31,588 nt of DNA from CAUUFM01 sp041844335 (GTDB lineage: Bacteria > Bacillota > Clostridia > Lachnospirales > Lachnospiraceae). Every line of letters begins with the position of its first letter. Within the stretch, counting starts at the first letter, position 1. The stretch lies in assembly GCA_041844335.1 (NCBI GenBank), contig JBGZAX010000051.1, positions 1 to 31,588 on the forward strand. Reading direction: 5' to 3'. A program made the translations under genes and the position numbers. This document shows, in pieces, positions 1 to 7,787 of the stretch. The notes beneath the pieces are model-generated. The model searched no databases and was not told the DNA's origin. It saw only the letters and a program-made list of their open reading frames with translations.

Positions 1-2
1 CT

Positions 3-1709
3 GGACTTACCCTTGAGCCGATAGCTGCTATGAATGCGGTAATTCCGAGCAGTATCAGACTTTTGAATCTTGCCTTGGTGGATATCGGAGCCGGCACATC
101 GGATATTGCGATTTCAAGAGACGGCTCTGTAGTCGGCTATACTATGGTGACGGTGGCGGGCGATGAAATCACCGAGGCTATAATGAAAAAGCTGCTTGTG
201 GATTTTGAAACGGCAGAAGAGATTAAGCTTAAAATGGATGATTTTAAGGATGATGAAATAATCAGTTATAAGGATATCTTATATATAGATCACGAAATGA
301 CCCTAAATGAGCTTAAAAACAGCATTTCGGATGCGATAAATGATTTGGCGCAAAAAATATCGGATGCTATCATCGGAATAAACAAAACATTGCCTTCAGC
401 CGTATTTTTGGTGGGCGGCGGCAGCAAACTATCAGGTTTTGCCGAAACTCTTGCGGAAACTATGGGAATGGATAAGGGAAGAGTGGCGCTTGGAGGAAAT
501 AACTTTGAAAAGACCGCATTTTCTGAAAAATATGATATAAAAATACCCTCCTATGCCACCTGTCTCGGAATAGCGGTATCCGCAAGTTTCGATTCGAATA
601 AAGAGGGCTTTTTCATAAGATTAAACGGAAAAAAATGCCGATTATTCAGAACCGGAAGTATTTCAGTATTTGATATTCTCCTGATGAACGGTTACAGTCA
701 TAGGGACTTGTTTGCCAGAAGAGGAGAGTCTATTACCGTTAATTACAACGGTCAGAAAAAGACATTTTTCGGAGAGCTGTCGGAGCCTGCCATAATAAGT
801 GTAAACGGAGAAGAGGCAAAGCCTACGACTGTTTTAAAGGTTTCCGATAATGTCAACTTTATTCCGGCAAGACAGGGTAAGGCGGCAAGAGCGTTTTTGC
901 GTGATTTAATCGGAGATTTCAAGACCGATTGCTTTAATGTATATGTGAATAACACGGAATATTTAGCAGGAAGCTTTATCTGTATTGACAGCAGAAATAT
1001 TACAAGTGACGAAGAGCTTGATATGGAGCTTTATAATAACTGTAATATCAGTATGCAGAAGATTTTCAACTTAGAAGAGCTTGCCAAATACTACGACATA
1101 AAAGGAAGGATGTACATCGACGGAAGAGGGGCGGATAATCTGACGGCCGATTGCATAATCGTCTGTGAGGAAGTATCTGACGTTAAAGAAAGTATAAAAG
1201 AAACAACAGAGCTGCAAAGCATCGGTATAAGAACCGAACCTTCAAGGATTGAGGGTTCACTTGCAAAGGCTCCCGCTATCGAAACGGGGATAGTGGGCGG
1301 ACAGGAGGTTAAAGCACCTGTTGATAAAAGTCTTATTGCAGAAGAGATAAGTGCTGAAAATATCGCAAAAACGGCAGTTGAAACGGCAAATGTGAATAAT
1401 TCCGCAGCGAATGTCTCTTCAGAGCCTCTTGCAAAAATCGAGGTTCAAAGAATACCGGTTACACCGGCTGCAACCGTGCCTACAGATTCAAACGTGGGGA
1501 AAATTAAGTTTTTTTTAAACGGAAATGAGCTTGAGTTGCCTGAAAAAAGTGATGGAAAGCCATATATTTTAAGTGATATGCTGATACATACAGGCTTTGA
1601 TTTCAAAAATATAAGAGGCAGCTTTATCACTCTTGTAAACGGGGCTGAGGCAAGCTTTACAACTCCGCTCAGAAATAACGATAGAGTAACAATAAGCATA
1701 GAGGAATAA
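3..1709 (+). CDS. FtsA/PilM-like actin-fold ATPase, 5'-truncated by window edge
   Basis: The first ATG in frame is at 30, but the frame is open to the window edge and the residues before that ATG (GLTLEPIAA) fit the family, so the true start lies upstream. Seen: a phosphate-binding loop of the actin/Hsp70 fold, LVDIGAGTSDIAI (about 75-113), then the adenosine-binding motif VGGGSKLSGFAETL (about 411-452) and the closing IPSYATCLGIAVSA segment (about 547-588). After the ATPase comes a long tail (about 600-1706) with three segments that look like small beta-grasp folds and a low-complexity Ala/Glu/Val linker (about 1180-1490). The last segment (about 1498-1706) has a ThiS-like ending, VNG...L.NNDRVTISIEE. 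FtsA relatives anchor FtsZ or pilus machinery at the membrane. No amphipathic membrane anchor is seen at this C-terminus, so a division role is inference. It lies 3 nt upstream of thyA. Family call fairly sure, function unsure. Confidence 0.75.
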   Translation, partial: GLTLEPIAAMNAVIPSSIRLLNLALVDIGAGTSDIAISRDGSVVGYTMVTVAGDEITEAIMKKLLVDFETAEEIKLKMDDFKDDEIISYKDILYIDHEMTLNELKNSISDAINDLAQKISDAIIGINKTLPSAVFLVGGGSKLSGFAETLAETMGMDKGRVALGGNNFEKTAFSEKYDIKIPSYATCLGIAVSASFDSNKEGFFIRLNGKKCRLFRTGSISVFDILLMNGYSHRDLFARRGESITVNYNGQKKTFFGELSEPAIISVNGEEAKPTTVLKVSDNVNFIPARQGKAARAFLRDLIGDFKTDCFNVYVNNTEYLAGSFICIDSRNITSDEELDMELYNNCNISMQKIFNLEELAKYYDIKGRMYIDGRGADNLTADCIIVCEEVSDVKESIKETTELQSIGIRTEPSRIEGSLAKAPAIETGIVGGQEVKAPVDKSLIAEEISAENIAKTAVETANVNNSAANVSSEPLAKIEVQRIPVTPAATVPTDSNVGKIKFFLNGNELELPEKSDGKPYILSDMLIHTGFDFKNIRGSFITLVNGAEASFTTPLRNNDRVTISIEE

Positions 1710-1712
1710 GTG

Positions 1713-2561
1713 ATGTCATATGCAGATAAGGTTTTCAAAAATATGTGCACGGATATACTTGATAACGGCACAGATACCAGACTTGAAAAGGTAAGACCGA
1801 AATGGGAGGACGGTGAGGCCGCCTATACAATTAAAAAATTCGGGGTTGTAAATCGTTATGATTTAAGGCGGGAATTTCCGGCAATCACACTTAGAAAGAC
1901 AGCCATAAAGACGGCTACCGATGAAATCTTGTGGATTTGGCAAAGAAAATCAAATAATATAAAGGATTTGAAAGGACATATTTGGGACGAATGGGCTGAT
2001 GAGAACGGATCAATCGGGCTTGCATATGGCTATCAGATGGGAGTAAAGCACAGGTATAAGGAGGGAATGTTTGATCAGGTGGACAAAGTTATATACGATC
2101 TTAAAAACAGTCCCTTCAGCAGGAGAATTATGACAAATATTTATGTTCATTCCGATCTTCACGCTATGAATTTATATCCATGTGCATACTCTATGACATT
2201 TAATGTCACGAAGGAGCCGAATGAGGATAGGCTGATACTCAATGCCGTACTTAATCAAAGATCAAGCGATGTCTTAACCGCAAATAATTGGAATGTGTGT
2301 CAATATGCCGTACTTTTGATGATGCTTGCACGTGAATGTGATATGGTGGCGGGAGAGCTTATACATATGATTGCCGATGCACACATTTACGACCGACACG
2401 TAGATTTAATAAAAGAATTGATATCAAGGGAAGAATTCGATGCTCCCAAGGTCTATTTAAATCCTGAAAAAAAGCATTTCTATGATTTTACATCTGATGA
2501 TATAATAATAGAGAATTATAAATTCGGAGAGCAGATAAAAAATATACCGATAGCAATATAA
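1713..2561 (+). CDS. thyA: thymidylate synthase (ThyA)
   Basis: Converts dUMP and 5,10-methylene-THF to dTMP and dihydrofolate in the cytoplasm. About 282 residues. The catalytic cysteine is in NLYPCAYS (about residue 157). The dUMP-binding block LNQRSSDVLTANNWNVCQYA and ADAHIYDRH are close to the Bacillus-type ThyA pattern (AANNWN in place of the usual FLGLPFN). A GTG at 1710 is also in frame, but ATG 1713 is preferred: GAGG at 1701-1704 sits 8 nt before it. The dihydrofolate product is recycled by the DHFR encoded 9 nt downstream, a classic thyA-folA pair. Function is secure. Confidence 0.96.
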   Translation: MSYADKVFKNMCTDILDNGTDTRLEKVRPKWEDGEAAYTIKKFGVVNRYDLRREFPAITLRKTAIKTATDEILWIWQRKSNNIKDLKGHIWDEWADENGSIGLAYGYQMGVKHRYKEGMFDQVDKVIYDLKNSPFSRRIMTNIYVHSDLHAMNLYPCAYSMTFNVTKEPNEDRLILNAVLNQRSSDVLTANNWNVCQYAVLLMMLARECDMVAGELIHMIADAHIYDRHVDLIKELISREEFDAPKVYLNPEKKHFYDFTSDDIIIENYKFGEQIKNIPIAI

Positions 2562-2570
2562 GGAGATTTT

Positions 2571-3074
2571 ATGAAACTGATAGCGGCAGCCGATAAGAAT
2601 TTTGCAATAGGAAACAGGGGAAAACTGCTTGTACATATACCATCCGATCTGAAAAGATTCAGGCAGATGACTTTAAATAAGGTGGTAGTGTTGGGAAGAA
2701 AAACGCTTGAAACTTTTCCGCAAAAACAGCCACTTGAATTGAGGACCAATATCATACTGTCAAGAAATAAAGACTACAGGGTAAAAGGAGCAATAGTAGT
2801 ACATAGTAAGGAAGAGCTGTTTGAAAAGCTGAAGGAATATAACAGCGACGATATTTTTATAATAGGCGGAGAATCAGTTTATAAAATGATGCTTGATTAT
2901 TGTGACGAGGCTATTATTACAAGAATTGACTATGAATACGATGCGGATAGCTATATAGAAAATTTGGATAATAATAAAGATTGGAGAATTGCCGCAAGGG
3001 GTGAAGAACAGACCTTTTTTGATGTGATATTCAGATTTGACAGTTATGTGAACAGATGCCCCAGGGAGTTGTAA
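2571..3074 (+). CDS. folA: dihydrofolate reductase (DHFR)
   Basis: Reduces dihydrofolate to tetrahydrofolate with NADPH, recycling the product of ThyA. 167 residues, the usual length. Seen: N-terminal strand MKLIAAADKNFAIGN, the substrate acid in IPSDLKRF (equivalent of E. coli Asp27), the NADPH loop VVVLGRKTLETFP, TNIILSR, and IFIIGGESVYKMML. The nearly invariant Pro-Trp of the Met20 loop is replaced: the sequence reads KLLVHIPSD, and GRKTW is GRKTL. Clostridial DHFRs commonly show this form, so the gene is probably intact. Start ATG has GGAG (2562-2565) five nt ahead. It ends one nt before the next start, so translation is probably coupled. Confidence 0.94.
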   Translation: MKLIAAADKNFAIGNRGKLLVHIPSDLKRFRQMTLNKVVVLGRKTLETFPQKQPLELRTNIILSRNKDYRVKGAIVVHSKEELFEKLKEYNSDDIFIIGGESVYKMMLDYCDEAIITRIDYEYDADSYIENLDNNKDWRIAARGEEQTFFDVIFRFDSYVNRCPREL

Positions 3075-3075
3075 A

Positions 3076-3840
3076 ATGAACTTTGAAATAAAAAAATACA
3101 ATTTATATTCAAAGAAAATAAAAAAAAATATAGATATTGTGGTAATAGCGGATCTGCATGGAAAGATCTACGGACTGGACAACAGTTTTTTAAGTGAATG
3201 TGTGAATGCGATAAATCCCGATAAGGTGTTTATCTTAGGAGATATGATATCAAGGCGCAGATCAAGCTATATTGCCACACTGAGACTTTTTGAGTCAGTG
3301 GCAAAATATGACTGCTACTTTGTAAACGGAAACCATGAGGAGAAGATAAAGAGTATAAATCCGAGGCTTTATAAAAGTTATATTCATAGTATTAAAAGGC
3401 TTGGAATAAATGTGCTTTTTAATAGCAATGTGATTTTAAATGAGTACAATATTGCTATAAACGGCTTAAGATTGCCGTTATTTTCTTATGTCAAGTTTAA
3501 AAAATATGATTATTCTTTTCTGAAACACAGAAATATATTTAAACAGCTTGACTATATGAGGTATAATGTATTATTATCACATAATCCCTATGTTGCTGAA
3601 AAAATGGACTTTGATTATGATCTTATTTTATCCGGGCATACGCACGGCGGCGCCGTAAGATTACCGGTTGTCGGAGGATTAATATCACCTAATATGTGTC
3701 TGTTTCCGAAGCTTGACAGGGGCTATTTTGAAATTAATAAGAGCAAGCTTATTATAAGCCCGGGGCTTGCGGATCATTTTCCTATTCCAAGGATAAATAA
3801 TCCGAAATGGCTTGTTCATATCAGGATAGAAAGGGAATGA
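3076..3840 (+). CDS. YkuE-like calcineurin metallophosphoesterase
   Basis: 254 residues. The dimetal phosphoesterase motifs appear in order: IADLHG (about residue 24), LGDMI (about 55), VNGNHEE (about 85), LLSHNP (about 172) and the closing SGHTHGG (about 188). This arrangement is that of YkuE-type enzymes, for which lipid phosphate or cyclic nucleotide substrates have been suggested. The substrate here cannot be told. Unlike many YkuE proteins it shows no N-terminal membrane segment or signal peptide, so it is likely cytoplasmic. It starts one nt after folA and ends at scpA, which suggests co-translation and not a matching function. Family call secure, function open. Confidence 0.88.
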   Translation: MNFEIKKYNLYSKKIKKNIDIVVIADLHGKIYGLDNSFLSECVNAINPDKVFILGDMISRRRSSYIATLRLFESVAKYDCYFVNGNHEEKIKSINPRLYKSYIHSIKRLGINVLFNSNVILNEYNIAINGLRLPLFSYVKFKKYDYSFLKHRNIFKQLDYMRYNVLLSHNPYVAEKMDFDYDLILSGHTHGGAVRLPVVGGLISPNMCLFPKLDRGYFEINKSKLIISPGLADHFPIPRINNPKWLVHIRIERE

Positions 3841-3842
3841 AA

Positions 3843-4601
3843 ATGCAGGAGCTTAATGTAAGTCTTGATGCTTTTGCAGGACCGCTTGACTTGTTGCTGC
3901 ATCTTATTAACAAAAATAAAATAGATATCTACGATATACCTATAGCTACAATCACCTCACAATATATGGAATATATGACGGATAGCTCATTAGATATGGA
4001 CAGTATGAGCGAATTTATTGTGATGGCATCAACTCTCCTTGAAATAAAGGCAAGGATGTTGCTGCCCAGGGTTGAGGAGATAAAGGAAGATAACATTGAC
4101 GATCCCAGAGCGGAGCTTGTGGAAAAACTGCTTGAGTATAAGCTTTATAAATATCTGGCTGTAGAGTTGAATGAAAGATTTGAAGGAAATGTAGATGTGT
4201 TTTATGGAAAAAGCAACATCCCTGACGGTTTGGATAAATATATAGAGAAGTCCGACCCGTTGGAGCTGCTTGACGAGGTGACATTAACCGATTTGGAAGA
4301 GATCTTTAACAGTATTTTATTAAGACAATCCGATAAAAAAGATCCGATAAGGTATAATTTCAACAGGATAAAAAAGGACGAGATAACGGTTGAGGACAGA
4401 AAGATTTTTTTAGAAGGGCTGCTTGCTGAAGATGAACAAATCAGCTTTTTAGAACTTTTTGGCAAGCTATCCTCAAAATCAAGTATTATTGTGACATTTC
4501 TGGCTTTGCTTGAGCTTATAAAGATAAACAGGCTTTATGTGGTTCAGGAAAAGCTTTTCGGTGATATATTAATTATGAAAAAGATTGGGCAGATTAAATG
4601 A
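3843..4601 (+). CDS. scpA: segregation and condensation protein A (kleisin ScpA)
   Basis: Kleisin subunit of the SMC-ScpA-ScpB condensin that organises and segregates the chromosome. The N-terminus carries the hallmark FAGPLDLLLHLINKNKIDIY, followed by IPIATITSQYMEYM and EFIVMASTLLEIKARMLLPR, which bind the SMC neck. The C-terminal winged-helix half ends with IVTFLALLELIKINRL. 253 residues, typical. The frame is open upstream to ATG 3807, and ATG 3837 is also possible. ATG 3843 is preferred because AAAGGGA (about 3830-3836) then sits 6 nt away. Its stop overlaps the scpB start by 4 nt, the usual scpAB arrangement. Confidence 0.95.
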   Translation: MQELNVSLDAFAGPLDLLLHLINKNKIDIYDIPIATITSQYMEYMTDSSLDMDSMSEFIVMASTLLEIKARMLLPRVEEIKEDNIDDPRAELVEKLLEYKLYKYLAVELNERFEGNVDVFYGKSNIPDGLDKYIEKSDPLELLDEVTLTDLEEIFNSILLRQSDKKDPIRYNFNRIKKDEITVEDRKIFLEGLLAEDEQISFLELFGKLSSKSSIIVTFLALLELIKINRLYVVQEKLFGDILIMKKIGQIK

Positions 4602-5236
4602 TTGATTCTACAAATCATAAAACGGCAATAGAGGCTATTTTGTTTGCAGTCGGCGACAGTGTTGATATAAAGAGTCTGGCATTAGCTTTAGAGATTGATT
4701 TTGACAAGACAAGGGCGATAATAGATGAGCTTAAATGCGAATATGAAGAATACAAAAGAGGAGTAGATTTAGTCTATGTGGAGGACAGTGTAAGGCTGTG
4801 TTCAAGAAAAGAATATCACGATTTTATTGCAAGATTGATAAATAAACAAAAAAATTATAAATTAAGCTCAGTTGCTTTGGAAACTTTATCCATCATAGCC
4901 TATAAGCAGCCTGTGACAAAGGCTGAAATAGAGAGGATCAGAGGGGTAAAGAGCGACTATGCGGTAAACCAGCTTATAGAATTCGGCATAGTGGAAGAAA
5001 AGGGAAGAAGTACGGCTCCGGGGCATCCTATATTATTCGGAACGACAAACGAATTTTTGTTAAGCTTTGGACTTAAGAACATAAAAGATTTGCCGACACC
5101 TGAAAAACATCTGCTGGAGGAGTTTTCGATTGAGGCGAAAAAAGAGCTTAATTATTTTGAAGAAAATGAGAATATTGATATATCAGACTATGATATTTTG
5201 TCTGATGATTTTAAAGATGAAAAAAAGGGAGAATGA
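4598..5236 (+). CDS. scpB: segregation and condensation protein B (ScpB)
   Basis: Winged-helix dimer that binds ScpA and completes the SMC complex. 212 residues. Typical segments: AIEAILFAVGDSVDIKSLA at the N-terminus, then LSSVALETLSIIAYKQPVTK and IERIRGVKSDYAVNQLIEFG in the second winged helix, and GHPILFGTTNEFLLSFGL. An acidic tail (FEENENIDISDYDILSDD) closes it. ATG overlaps the scpA stop (ATGA), so translation is coupled. Secure. Confidence 0.95.
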   Translation: MIDSTNHKTAIEAILFAVGDSVDIKSLALALEIDFDKTRAIIDELKCEYEEYKRGVDLVYVEDSVRLCSRKEYHDFIARLINKQKNYKLSSVALETLSIIAYKQPVTKAEIERIRGVKSDYAVNQLIEFGIVEEKGRSTAPGHPILFGTTNEFLLSFGLKNIKDLPTPEKHLLEEFSIEAKKELNYFEENENIDISDYDILSDDFKDEKKGE

Positions 5237-6028
5237 ATGGCAGCAGCATATACGCATTATTGCTTTGGAAAAGATGTATTGAGACGTTTACCTGAGGATG
5301 TCAAACGATTTTTACTTGCATATAGGGACAGCTATATGATAGGGCAGCAGGGACCCGATATATTGTTTTATTATAAGCCTTTTATGATAAAAAACAATGT
5401 CTGTCAAAAAGGTATAAAAATGCACTATCAATATGGTAGAGAATTAACCGAGCGTGCCAGAATTCTTTATAAAAAATATAAAAATAATTATTTCAAGGCA
5501 TATTATATGGGATTTTTATGCCATTTTATGCTGGACAGCAGGGTGCATACATATATAAGAGATGCCATTTTTAAATATGATGTCACTCACTCGGATATTG
5601 AGGCGCATATGGATAGATATTTGATGAGCAGAGACGGTAGAAATTTTCTTGTATTGAATCCCTATTCTTATATGTTGAGCACACCTGAAACCTGTGATGC
5701 GGTAGCACCGTTTTACGGATTTTCGAGTAAGGTTATTGACAAGTCGATAAATGCTGCGATACACTATAAACATTATTTGTTGTATAATATGGGTATTTTT
5801 ACGTCGGTTGCGAACGGATTGCTCATTTTGATAAGAAGATATAAAAAAACCAGAGGTTTTATGGGATTTAAGGGGGTTAACCCCAGATGTCTCGAAACCA
5901 CAAGGGATATGCTTGATATCTACAGGAACACTATAGGCGAAACGGTGGAGATAGTGACCTATTGTTTTAGAAATTTCGATAATAACGCTGCCCTGCCTGA
6001 GCGTCTTGATATGAATTTTGCGGAGTAG
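5237..6028 (+). CDS. zinc-dependent phospholipase C-like protein
   Basis: 263 residues, resembling the zinc-dependent phospholipase C family (PF00882). Candidate zinc ligands follow the spacing known from Bacillus cereus PLC: His7 (YTHYCFG), Asp41 (GPDILF), His63, His96 and Asp100 (CHFMLD), His104, then His118 and Glu122 (THSDIE). Secreted PLCs have a signal peptide and use the mature N-terminal Trp as a ligand. This one has neither, starting MAAAYTHY, so it is probably a cytoplasmic relative, common but uncharacterised in Clostridia. It begins on the base after the scpB stop, with AGGGAG (5225-5232 region) just upstream. The substrate is unknown, and calling it a phospholipase is inference from the fold. 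Confidence 0.8.
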   Translation: MAAAYTHYCFGKDVLRRLPEDVKRFLLAYRDSYMIGQQGPDILFYYKPFMIKNNVCQKGIKMHYQYGRELTERARILYKKYKNNYFKAYYMGFLCHFMLDSRVHTYIRDAIFKYDVTHSDIEAHMDRYLMSRDGRNFLVLNPYSYMLSTPETCDAVAPFYGFSSKVIDKSINAAIHYKHYLLYNMGIFTSVANGLLILIRRYKKTRGFMGFKGVNPRCLETTRDMLDIYRNTIGETVEIVTYCFRNFDNNAALPERLDMNFAE

Positions 6029-6031
6029 TCA

Positions 6032-7075
6032 ATGAAAGAAAAAGTGGTCTTGGGGATGTCAGGCGGAGTGGATTCCGCGGTCAGTGCCTATTTGTTGAAG
6101 AGTGAGGGTTTTGATGTTATTCCTGTGTTTTTATACATGTTTGATGATGAAAATACCAGAAGGTCATTATCCGACGCTGAACTTGTTTGTAATTTTTTAG
6201 AAATTAGGCTTGTGGTTGTAAATGTTTGTGATATGTTTAATACCTGTATAATTGAGGATTTTGTACAAAAATATTTATCAGGACATACCCCAAACCCTTG
6301 TGTGTATTGTAATTATAAGATAAAATGGAGCATATTATATGAGCGAGCCGTTGCTACAGGAGCACAATTCATTGCAACGGGTCATTATTCGAGAATAGTA
6401 AGGCTTATGAACGGCAGATATTCGATACAAAGGTCGGATGAGCTGAAAAAAGATCAGAGCTATGTGATGTATCATTTAAGCCAGGAGATTTTGTCCAAAA
6501 CGAAGTTTGTATTGGGCGGTTATAATAAGGCGGCTGTCAGGAAAATAGCTGAAGATATAGGTATTCCCGTAGCGAACAAAAGAGACAGTCAGGAGATTTG
6601 TTTTATAAACGGGGATTATGCGGACTTTATAGGAAGCAGGGCAGACTCACAAATAACCTACGGCAATTTTATTTTAGCGGACGGTAAAATTTTAGGGCAG
6701 CATAAGGGAATACACAGGTATACAGTAGGTCAAAGAAAGGGACTTAATATTTCTTATAAAAGTCCATTATTTGTGTTGGGAATTGCGGAAAATAAAAGAG
6801 ATATTATACTCGGAGATAATGATGCCTTATTTTCTAATGAGCTGGTTGTAGAAAATATAAACTTTATGGGAATAGAGGATCTTGAAATAGGTGAGAGCAT
6901 CAGGGTAAACGGCTTAATTAGATATGGACATATAGGGGCTCCGGCTACTATTACAAAACTTGACAGCGATACGATAAAATGTGTTTTTGACGAAAAACAA
7001 AGGGCTATTACAAAAGGACAGGCGGCTGTTTTTTATCAAAATGATTATATAGTGGCGGGCGGCATTATAAAGTAA
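6032..7075 (+). CDS. mnmA: tRNA-specific 2-thiouridylase MnmA
   Basis: Makes the 2-thio group of U34 in tRNA-Lys, Glu and Gln, taking persulfide sulfur and activating U34 with ATP. 347 residues. Seen: PP-loop MSGGVDSAVSAYLL (about residue 9), catalytic Cys90 in TPNPCVYCN, GHYSRI, DQSYVMYHL, the second catalytic Cys190 in DSQEICFI, and GQRKGL. All key residues are present. It lies 3 nt after the PLC-like gene and 11 nt before the coiled-coil gene. With miaB and miaA it makes three anticodon-loop modification genes in this run. Confidence 0.95.
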   Translation: MKEKVVLGMSGGVDSAVSAYLLKSEGFDVIPVFLYMFDDENTRRSLSDAELVCNFLEIRLVVVNVCDMFNTCIIEDFVQKYLSGHTPNPCVYCNYKIKWSILYERAVATGAQFIATGHYSRIVRLMNGRYSIQRSDELKKDQSYVMYHLSQEILSKTKFVLGGYNKAAVRKIAEDIGIPVANKRDSQEICFINGDYADFIGSRADSQITYGNFILADGKILGQHKGIHRYTVGQRKGLNISYKSPLFVLGIAENKRDIILGDNDALFSNELVVENINFMGIEDLEIGESIRVNGLIRYGHIGAPATITKLDSDTIKCVFDEKQRAITKGQAAVFYQNDYIVAGGIIK

Positions 7076-7086
7076 GGAGTTTTGTT

Positions 7087-7779
7087 GTGGGCGTGACAGA
7101 TAATGATATAAAAATAGAAGATATAGACCTTGTGACTGAGCGAAAAACGGTAGAGGATTTAATGAGAGAGGAGCTTAAGCTTCAGGCTGACGAAGTGGAG
7201 GAGCTGAGAGCTCTGCTCGATAAATTAAATGATGACTTGAATAAGGCTAATGAAAGCCTTAACAATAAGGAAAAGGAATTGGCAAGTTTAAACTCAAGGA
7301 TTGAGGAAACCCTTGATGATATGAATAAGCTGAAGGACGGCATAGAAAAGCGGGAAGAGGCGCTTGTAAAGAAACAAAAGGATTTGGCTGACGAAAAGAC
7401 ACGCTTTGAGAGAAACAGATCTATGGAGCTTGAAAGACAAAAGCAGAGTAATGTTTTAATAGAAATCAAGCTTAAAAAGCTTGAAGAGGAGCTTTTTAAG
7501 CTGTCGGTGGAAAAGGAAAAGCTGGAAAGAGACCGTCAAAAGCTTGAGCTTGAACGAAATAATATAGCAAAGGGATCTCCATCGTCATTCGAAGACGCCG
7601 GAAAGCTGTTTTTCTATGGAGCTATGGACGAGGCGGAGATAAAATCAAGGTATAGAGCCTTAATAAAAATATATCATCCGGACAATACTCAGGGTGCTAC
7701 AAATATGGCAATTAGAATAATAAATCACGAGTATGAAAGACTTCGCGGGATTTATAAAAGCATAAACAGCTATAAGTAA
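7087..7779 (+). CDS. coiled-coil protein with C-terminal J-domain
   Basis: 230 residues. Residues about 20-160 form a long, highly charged coiled coil (repeated E/K/L heptads such as EELRALLDKLNDDLNKA). The last 60 or so residues look like a J-domain: an amphipathic helix EAEIKSRYRALIKIYHPDN with the HPD motif at 197-199, then a helix INHEYERLRGIYKS. J-domains stimulate the ATPase of DnaK-type Hsp70. Here the domain is C-terminal and no Gly/Phe or zinc-finger region is present, so this is not DnaJ. Start is GTG 7087, with AAGGAG (7074-7079) 7 nt upstream; no ATG is suitably placed. It sits between mnmA and miaB with gaps of 11 and 8 nt. Partner and role are unknown. Confidence 0.75.
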   Translation: MGVTDNDIKIEDIDLVTERKTVEDLMREELKLQADEVEELRALLDKLNDDLNKANESLNNKEKELASLNSRIEETLDDMNKLKDGIEKREEALVKKQKDLADEKTRFERNRSMELERQKQSNVLIEIKLKKLEEELFKLSVEKEKLERDRQKLELERNNIAKGSPSSFEDAGKLFFYGAMDEAEIKSRYRALIKIYHPDNTQGATNMAIRIINHEYERLRGIYKSINSYK

Positions 7780-7787
7780 GGAGTTTT

